From contig JBCAMK010000020.1 of NCBI GenBank assembly GCA_038503065.1, positions 372,001 to 436,000 on the forward strand: a DNA stretch of 64,000 nucleotides. Reading direction: 5' to 3'. A program made the position numbers and the translations under genes. Source of the DNA: Paragyromitra xinjiangensis (Eukaryota > Ascomycota > Pezizomycetes > Pezizales > Discinaceae). This document shows, in pieces, positions 57,399 through 64,000 of the stretch; position 1 is the stretch's first letter, and every line of letters begins with the position of its first letter. The notes beneath the pieces were generated by a model that worked only from the letters and a program-made list of their open reading frames with translations, did not search any database and was not told where the DNA came from.

Positions 57399-59252
57399 CT
57401 AATAATGGTGTTGTAATTGGTGCTGCTGGTCCGACTGTATGTCATTTCTGACACCTCCCGCGTTCATCGCATCCTGCCTCGCTTTAGCTGCTGCTGCGGC
57501 TGCGGCTGCGGCCACTTTCCCTTGACTACTTTCCCTCCTCCGTTTTGGAGCATCCTTGATCTTAGGATGCGTATGGCACTATATCGCAAATAGTATGTTA
57601 GCAATGCGGGTTTATTAATTAATCTACCAAAACGGGAAAACGCTCACCTTATACGCATGTCTGAACCAGGTTGTTCCCTTCTTCTTATTGCTCACCAGAG
57701 CAACCCACTCATTGCATGAGTGGCATAAGCCCTCCCAAACATCCGGGTTCCCCTCCATTCTTCTGACCGATTTCGGTTCGACGAACCTCTGTCCGGTCGC
57801 TGCACTGATGCCGTGGGTGAAAGATTTGTCGTACCAGAATGCCGAATTCTTCAGCACAAGCCATCTTCCAGGCTTGCAGATTCCGCACCACCCTTCACGC
57901 TTGTTACCATGGCCGCGCACCCATCTCGGGGTGTACAGATCGCCCTCAAATCTTAGATCTTGCTCATGCGGGATCATCTCGGGATCCTCCGGGTTCATGT
58001 CTTCCGGGGGAGGTGGGATTTGTTCCTCGTTGAGAGAAGCATAGAGATCTGGCGGGTCAGACTGGTCGGTGCAGTGGTCGCGGTAGTGCTGGGCGGCGTT
58101 GGATTGGAGCATCTTCACGAAGAACTGGCTCGGCATTGGTGGACACCCGTGCTCGTCGGCATATGGGTTTTGAACATAACCGCCATTACGGCTAAAGTTA
58201 TGGTGGTGGGAAAGAAGCATCGGTTGGGGTGGTGGTGGGCAACCTGCAGAGTAGGTGGGAGACGAGTGATGCGAATGAGAAGCGAAATTCGAAGGAAGCT
58301 GGTAGGGGTTTATCTCGTTGGTATATGGCGACGAGGTCTGAGACCCTCCAATGAAGGAGCCAGTGGACCACCGTTTATTGGCGTTCCTTTCTGCTGCCGA
58401 GTATGGAGCAGATCTGACATTCATAGTAGACCTAGAAGGAGAAGGAGAAGCACGTCCACGGCTTCCACTTCTCATCCGGTTGGTCTGGCGAGGAGACATC
58501 ACTGGTGATAGAGGAGTAGTGCTAGTAGATATGGTCAAATTCGACCTCTGAGTGTAGTCGGACATAACAGATCCTTCATATGGCGAGTCATCGTAAAACG
58601 ACATATCAGATGCAGACACTAGTGCGTCTGCACTCGACATAGACGCAGTGTCAGAAAGACGGCGAGAAATATCGGTATTCAGGCTCAGTGCGTCGCTATG
58701 TGGGGAGTAGTGATAACGAGGGTCCAGAAGACTGGCACTGTTGTTGCTGCTCCCATAGCTTGATCCTAATCGGTCCACATCAGTGTCCAGGTTACGCAAT
58801 ACCGAACTGTAGTCTCCACCGCGGGGACGGTTCCAGTCGTTATCTATCAGAAATTATATGTCAGTAAGTAAAACTTACTTTTTCGCGAGGGGGGAAGCTT
58901 ATGAGTGCGACCTACTTTCTAGTGAGGTATCGTATTGTTGAGACATATCCACTCCGCTGGCTCCAATGCTATGACTTTCAGTAGGGATCAAACAACTAGT
59001 ATCCCAGGCAGGCACAGCGGCGGAACATTCCTCTGGCAGGGAATATTGAAAGCTAGTTTCATGAACTGTTGCAGGCCTGTTGCCATTCGTACGAGGAGTC
59101 GGGGGCCACAACGCAAACGATTCTGGCAGAGGGGAACCCATGGCTGGTTGAAACGACCGCGGAAAGCTGTCGCCCAAGGTCTGAGGTCTGAATTGAGTGG
59201 GTTGCGCGGCGATAGCGAAAGGGTTCTTGGGGACGTTCCGCTGGCTGTTCAT
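57399..59252 (-). CDS. Rua1 C-terminal-domain transcription regulator
   Basis: There are three exons: 59252-58916, 58843-57648 and 57578-57399. The product is 570 aa. The N-terminal three quarters is disordered: Ser/Pro/Asn-rich with His and Pro runs. Residues 415-511 and the start of exon 3 form the fungal Rua1 C-terminal domain. Its landmarks are LYTPRWVRG, REGWCGICKPGRWLVLKNSAFW, YDKSFTHGISAATG, GNPDVWEGLCHSCNEW and KKGTTWFRHAYKCHTH. The paired Cys and His residues are compatible with zinc binding. In Ustilago maydis the named family member activates glycolipid (ustilagic acid) genes. The ascomycete members are widespread and their targets are not known to me. The last exon ends with a nine-Ala run and a Gln/His-rich tail. 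The first intron boundary is the least certain. Confidence 0.9.
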
Positions 59253-62200
59253 GGTTTATCACCAACATATCAGTCACCTGCGGGACAACTCTGCGTTTTT
59301 CTATGCAAAAAAGAAAATAATAACAAAAACTCACTGCGCAAGAATGGAATCCATCTGGGCCAAGGCGTGCATCTATGCTTCTCTTCGCCGTGTACAAAAA
59401 AGTGATACAGGAATATACAACTAAAGATGCGGATATCCGTCAGCGCCGTCGTAATTTAGAGCTGGAGGTTGTTTCCCAGGTCTCATTGTACGGGTCGCAT
59501 CACCGCAACGAGGACCAAAGGCCGAGGAAGCAAGGGGACTTTTGGCTGAAAAGCAGGAAACAAACTTACATTGTACAAAAAGGAATAAGTTGTATATTCG
59601 TAAAGCAAAAGAAGAAGCTCGGACCGGCCGGGGAGAATGTATGTGCGCGTCGAAACCCGAAGACGCGACAAACAGGAAATTTATTAACAATTATAAGAAC
59701 GTAGTCGTCAACCGGTGAGACAGGAAGGGGTAGTAGAAAGGCAATTTATGAGAGAGCCAGCTCCCTAGGAATTAAAGGTTATCTATAAAATAAATAAAAT
59801 TGGAAGAGAAAAAAGAGAAAAAGAAAAAAGAAAACGAAACGAAACGAAAAGAAGCCCTGTCAAAAAGACGGCGTAGTTGGGCGAGAGAGTAGGAGGAGAG
59901 TAGAAGCGGTGATGGATCGGGAATTATATTGTAACCACAGGTGATGCCCTTTCTGTTCCAGGGACTCTTGGATCAGGACCCCGCCGGTAGGCGCGCTGTC
60001 TTTACATATGTACGACTTGCTTCGACTTGCTACACCTTCTCTCTTTCGTTGTTCTTCCCTCCATCCCCCCCCCCCACTGCCCGCCAACCCTCCCCCCTTG
60101 TTCGCTGCAGACCCCTCTCCCGATTGGTACGCAGTTAAACTTGGTAGCAAGCGTCTATGCTCGTCGAGTTAACCGAATATTCTGGAGCCGCCCTGGAAGA
60201 AAGTTGAATCGAGGCTCTTCATCCCAGCCGGATATCCCCGGAGCCTCTTCCAGGACCAGGGTCGTTTTCCTGGGGTGCCATCAGAATCAGATGAGCCGCG
60301 AGCGTGGCTGGGTCAGATTATTCAGTGCTGCACAGCATTCAAAACGGCCCCGGAAATTTTTCATCGTCGTCATCATCATCATCAGCGAGCATCTTGCAAG
60401 GTACGATGATGGTCTTGGATGAATGTCCTAAAAAAGAACATATCTTTAGATGACCACTTCTTGGCTTGATAACCAGCAAAACAGTACGGGATATCGTAAT
60501 TGAAGGAAAACCGCAGCAGGCAGAAGAATCAATATGCTCCCCTAACGAAACGCGAACCTGACAATCCCGCGGGCCTCGTTGCTTTCCCACTGTGGCTTGC
60601 TTCGAAATACTGACACTTTCACGCCTAGTAAGAAAAGGCCTAGAGTCCACATTGCAGATTCCAGAAGCAGAGGTCTCACGGGATCTAGGGTTCAGATTAT
60701 AATGTTATTCTGAAGGTGTGCATCGACTGATACCCACATGAAACGCTCACGGAGAGCCCCCACATCAAACTCTGCCCTGTATAGGGCAGGTTGAGACCAA
60801 CTCGAAACGATCGCGAAAACGCGGAGTGATGTGAGGTGCGTTTTCGGTGTGAAGGTTGGAGGAGGGAGGACAGGGGGGTTGCAAGTGAGAGTGAACAAAA
60901 GCAAAAAAAGGTCACTGTAGTGTAGTTGAGATCCAAAGAAGGAACATGTGGGTAAGAGGATTAGGAATAACACCTGTATGCGGTGGTAACCTAATCTACA
61001 TGCACAATGGACTTGAACTCGACGTCCCTGTATGACGAAGTTATGGCCATCCAGACCAATTTCCCGTATGTCTTGCAGTCCATGAATCGTCCACAGGTTC
61101 ACAGTACGTAGGATGAAGGTGAACACCCGTAATTCTGGGCCGAATACCTTCTGGTTGTCCATAGTAACAACAAGAGCGAACAAGGCAAGCGCTTCATCTC
61201 CTTCGATCGACCTGTCATTTTTTCACTCTACTGTATCCCAAATTTGGCGAAGTGGCACAACAGATTTCCAATTCTGGAATTCGAACGACAGAACCTGACC
61301 ACACTTTTCTCCTCACGGATTTTATCCGACCGTGCATCACCCGTCGTCCGCAGCCACTTTGTCTGGGGGTTCCCAAGTTGGCCCTTGCACAGTTGCACTG
61401 ACTGGCCCATGGAGCGATGCCCGCCCATCCAAATCTCTGGACCGTGTGTAGTCTAAATATATCTATAAAAAGTAACGTCTATGTGGACGTATGCGACGCC
61501 CATGTACAGGCACAATGTCAGTCAGAGAGGCATCAGCGGCAATCGTGCAGAAACGGGAAAACGTGCGGAAGAAGAGGATATTGTTCTATACATAGAGAAC
61601 ACCCACCAAAGAACACTACATGGAGTACATATCGAAATCTGCCCTACCAGAACCGAGTTTTAGTGCGGGGAAGTCAACCGACTGCCGAGAAACACCACAA
61701 AACAGCCGCCCGCAAGCGCCGACGATTCAACATCATTCAGCCTCTTCCAAGAAACGTGCTCCCCAAATAACAACACTCACTTGTTTTGCACTGCTAACCA
61801 CTATCTGCTGCTGTTGCTGCTACCACACACACAACAACACAATTGTTTACTCGAGCTCGCTCTAGACTGACTGACTGCGCGTATCCGTCCTTGCGCTTTC
61901 TCAGTATCGTAATTCCTCCGTATCTTACATGGTTAGCATTAACGCGCCCGGCCTCGCCGTTCGATTGCTGCATGTTCCCCAAGCTCGTATCTCGTATGCT
62001 GCTCGCTCGCTCGGCTTCTGGGTAGTCGAGACTCTCGCCTAGCATCCGAGCGAGCGAACGTCATGTCATGCCTGAAGCAAAGCAAGCGAGTATTGCAGCA
62101 CACCATAGCACAGAGTAGGCTAGCTCATACCGTAAGCCCGTGGTGGGGGCAACGTTTAGCGCAGTCTCTTACGCAAGGCTTGAATATTCCGCCTTCAAGC

Positions 62201-62440
62201 CGCACTGTACCTGCATCTCTTCCCCCCCTGTCCAAAGTCTAAATAAAGTTGTTTTTTTTCTCATCAACGAATGTATGCGTTGAGCCCCTCGGAGTCCAGC
62301 GATTCCGTTTCCCCGACGAACTCCTCTGCTGGCTTCATCTGGTGAAATGTGAGATTTGATTTCGATCAAGACTAGTCAATGCTATGGCTTCACTCTCGTC
62401 TCGTTTTACTGGTCATTATTTTACCCAGTCGCCCGCCGGC
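59253..62440. other. intergenic region, no supported gene
   Basis: The leader/promoter side of the Rua1-domain gene is followed by sequence with simple runs, including an 11-C tract at 60065-60075 and a CAT-rich stretch near 60365. Open frames up to 163 codons lack motifs and overlap others. Confidence 0.45.
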
Positions 62441-62449
62441 CACTGGCCA

Positions 62450-63400
62450 CAGCCATGCCATCATTTTCACCGCCGCATCCGCAGTAGCGGGATGGCTGTT
62501 CAGTCCATGATCGTGAGAAGTACATGTAGTACAGGATGTACAAGATGTCTGTAAATAAATACAATTTCACAAAGAGACAACAGGTATCTGAGCGAAATCG
62601 TGAAGAAAGGTACATGTACCTACACCCACTAGAACGAAAAAAGCCAGCCAGCCACCTCCACAAAATAAACGAAACACGGTAATGCACACAAAAAAGCAAA
62701 TCTATATCTCAAACTCGCAACTTGCTCACTCCTAGCTCTCGCCATAGCCATGCATGTTATCATCCTCACCACCGCCGCATCCGCACACCACACCGGCCAC
62801 CTCACTGTCGCTTGCTTCGTGAGCGCCTGCGGACATCTGTAAATAATCCAATCCCCTGAGGGAAAAAAAAGAGAGACACTCGGTGATAGTACAAACAGCC
62901 ACCAATCTTACTAAACAAAACCAACAAGAAGCACTCGTAGAAGCACTACTATCCACACTGTAGAGGAAAGAAAGAAGAAAAAAAACATTCGATCCACAAT
63001 ACTAAATTCAGAGCTACTCCACTTGCGGCCTTGTGGCCGTTACTTACCTCACCCGCCATAGCCATGCCTTCACCCTCACCGCACAGCCACATCCGCAGTA
63101 GCAGACTAACTTACCAGTACCTACATATGATCAGCACTTGTCTTCATCACCGTAACACAACCCTACGATCTGTAAATAATCTTGCCCTAGTACTACATGT
63201 AGAACCCTGACGAGAAAAGAAAAAAACCAATTAATTAAAAAACAAAGTCAAAAAAAAAAAAGCAAGCAACTTAAGCCGCAATGCACAGAAATCTTCATCT
63301 CCAGACTAAACATGTACATGTAGCTTATTTACTCCAAACAACCTCTCTAGCCGTTCACCCGATCACCAAAAACAACCAGCATCATCTTCACCGCCGCGTC
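62450..63400 (-). repeat. degenerate tandem array, about 300-bp period, with a Cys-Gly peptide motif
   Basis: Four related cores lie at about 62450-62489, 62744-62787, 63057-63103 and 63376-63399, spaced 294, 313 and 319 bp. On the minus strand the first three read like TGCGGATGCGGC followed by GGTGA-type and GCATGGCT-type sequence; the fourth keeps only part. Each of the first three is preceded, 50-66 bp upstream, by TTATTTACAG, a good splice-acceptor-like box (62549, 62837 and 63170). The translations of copies 1 and 2 are YCGCGGENDGM and VCGCGGGEDDN. In copy 2 the box is followed at once by an ATG and an open 34-codon stretch (62836-62732). Copy 3 is degraded in that frame. The array could be duplicated terminal exons, a decayed peptide gene, or non-coding repeats. 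I assign no function. Confidence 0.5.
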
Positions 63401-64000
63401 AATAATCCAGATATCAAAAAACCTGTCTCTCAAAGCTTGGCCAACTCGGAGTGAACTGCCCCACTAGTTAGCTACCCTCCCTAGTGCCTCTCCCCTACAT
63501 CCCCAACGCAAGGGCTCCTACAACCCAAAACCACCTCTGAATGGTTTTCCCTCCTCAGTAGAACTCTCCCGCAGTATCTAGCTGCATAGTCCCGTGCCAT
63601 CCTAACTTGGCGCGCGCTCCCAAAGAAAAAAACCCTCCCCCCCCAACATACAAAAGCCTGATCAAGTACAACGCCGCAAACCCCAAATACCTCCCACGTA
63701 GTTATCGTTGGATCACGAAACCCCAACGGCGTCGTAGCAAGCACCCACAGAGAAGGAAGGGAAAAAAGAAATTCAAAGACATTCAGAAACAACCCACTCC
63801 CCGGTTTTCCCAAACCTTCTCCCCACCGAACGCTATGACCAACCCTCTCGCCATAATCCTCGGCGGCAGCGGGATCAAAAGAGGCGCGGAAAGAGCTAAC
63901 TAGAGGAAACTGACCACCCGTACCACACCCGTTCAGATGATCCGCTCCAATAACATCTGCACTTTCGTAACACAAAGATCCAGTTTGATCTAGAACCTCG
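63401..64000. other. window end, no supported gene
   Basis: A 164-codon minus-strand frame (63975-63481) and an overlapping 98-codon plus-strand frame are both open. Neither shows a domain, and the plus one lacks an ATG. Either could belong to a gene that continues past the window. Confidence 0.35.

Noticed and set aside
63607..63903. 98-codon plus-strand frame, basic
   Set aside because: It begins with TTG, not ATG, and overlaps an equally open minus-strand frame. There is no domain.
44687..64000. Idea of a secondary-metabolite or toxin cluster around the two transcription regulators
   Set aside because: The neighbours are conserved housekeeping genes. No synthase, cytochrome P450, transporter or tailoring enzyme is visible.

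Overview
The window is nuclear DNA of a filamentous ascomycete (Pezizomycotina). The genes carry short GT..AG introns (mostly 41-85 bp), and several protein types are typical of such fungi: a Zn2Cys6 regulator, a Rua1-type C-terminal domain, F-box/ankyrin and SET proteins. A dispersed single 5S rRNA gene fits the same picture. The exact order is uncertain; large intergenic spaces and the dispersed 5S would suit Pezizomycetes, but that is inference. All gene models were assembled by eye by joining reading frames at splice sites that restore conserved motifs. The joins were checked for codon phase but not against any database or RNA.

Layout. 1-11.5 kb: a MetX-like alpha/beta hydrolase (-), a 2.9 kb AT-rich gap, an F-box/ankyrin protein (+), the DEAD-box helicase DBP4 (-) and a small secreted Cys-containing protein (-). 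11.5-17.5 kb: a long gene desert, ending at a strong TATA box and a small unrecognised basic/Ser-rich protein (+). 20-26 kb: a Psr1-type DxDxT phosphatase (+) and the PP1 regulator Sds22 (+). 26-33 kb: a 5S rRNA gene (-), a SET protein (-) diverging from a WDR89-like WD40 protein (+), and HRD3 (+). 33-38 kb: a desert with repeat relics. 38.5-49 kb: an eight-exon alpha/beta hydrolase (-) diverging from a Zn2Cys6 transcription factor (+), then a mitochondrial m-AAA protease (+). 50-60 kb: ARV1 (-), a TPR/J-domain co-chaperone (-) and a Rua1-domain regulator (-). 60-64 kb: no convincing conventional gene, but a roughly 300-bp-period degenerate repeat array that carries a Cys-Gly peptide motif.

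The genes are mostly conserved housekeeping functions: ribosome biogenesis, PP1 control, ER-associated degradation, mitochondrial proteolysis, sterol/ER lipid homeostasis and Hsp70 co-chaperoning. They are read individually and do not form a metabolic cluster. Four of them (HRD3, the m-AAA protease, ARV1 and the TPR/J protein) concern protein or membrane quality control, but I see nothing showing joint regulation.

The least explained signals are four. One is the array at 62.4-63.4 kb. Another is the palindrome TACATGTA, found at least 14 times and only outside coding exons. A third is a possible upstream exon that would give HRD3 a second hydrophobic N-terminus. The fourth is the desert upstream of the small protein at 17.5 kb.
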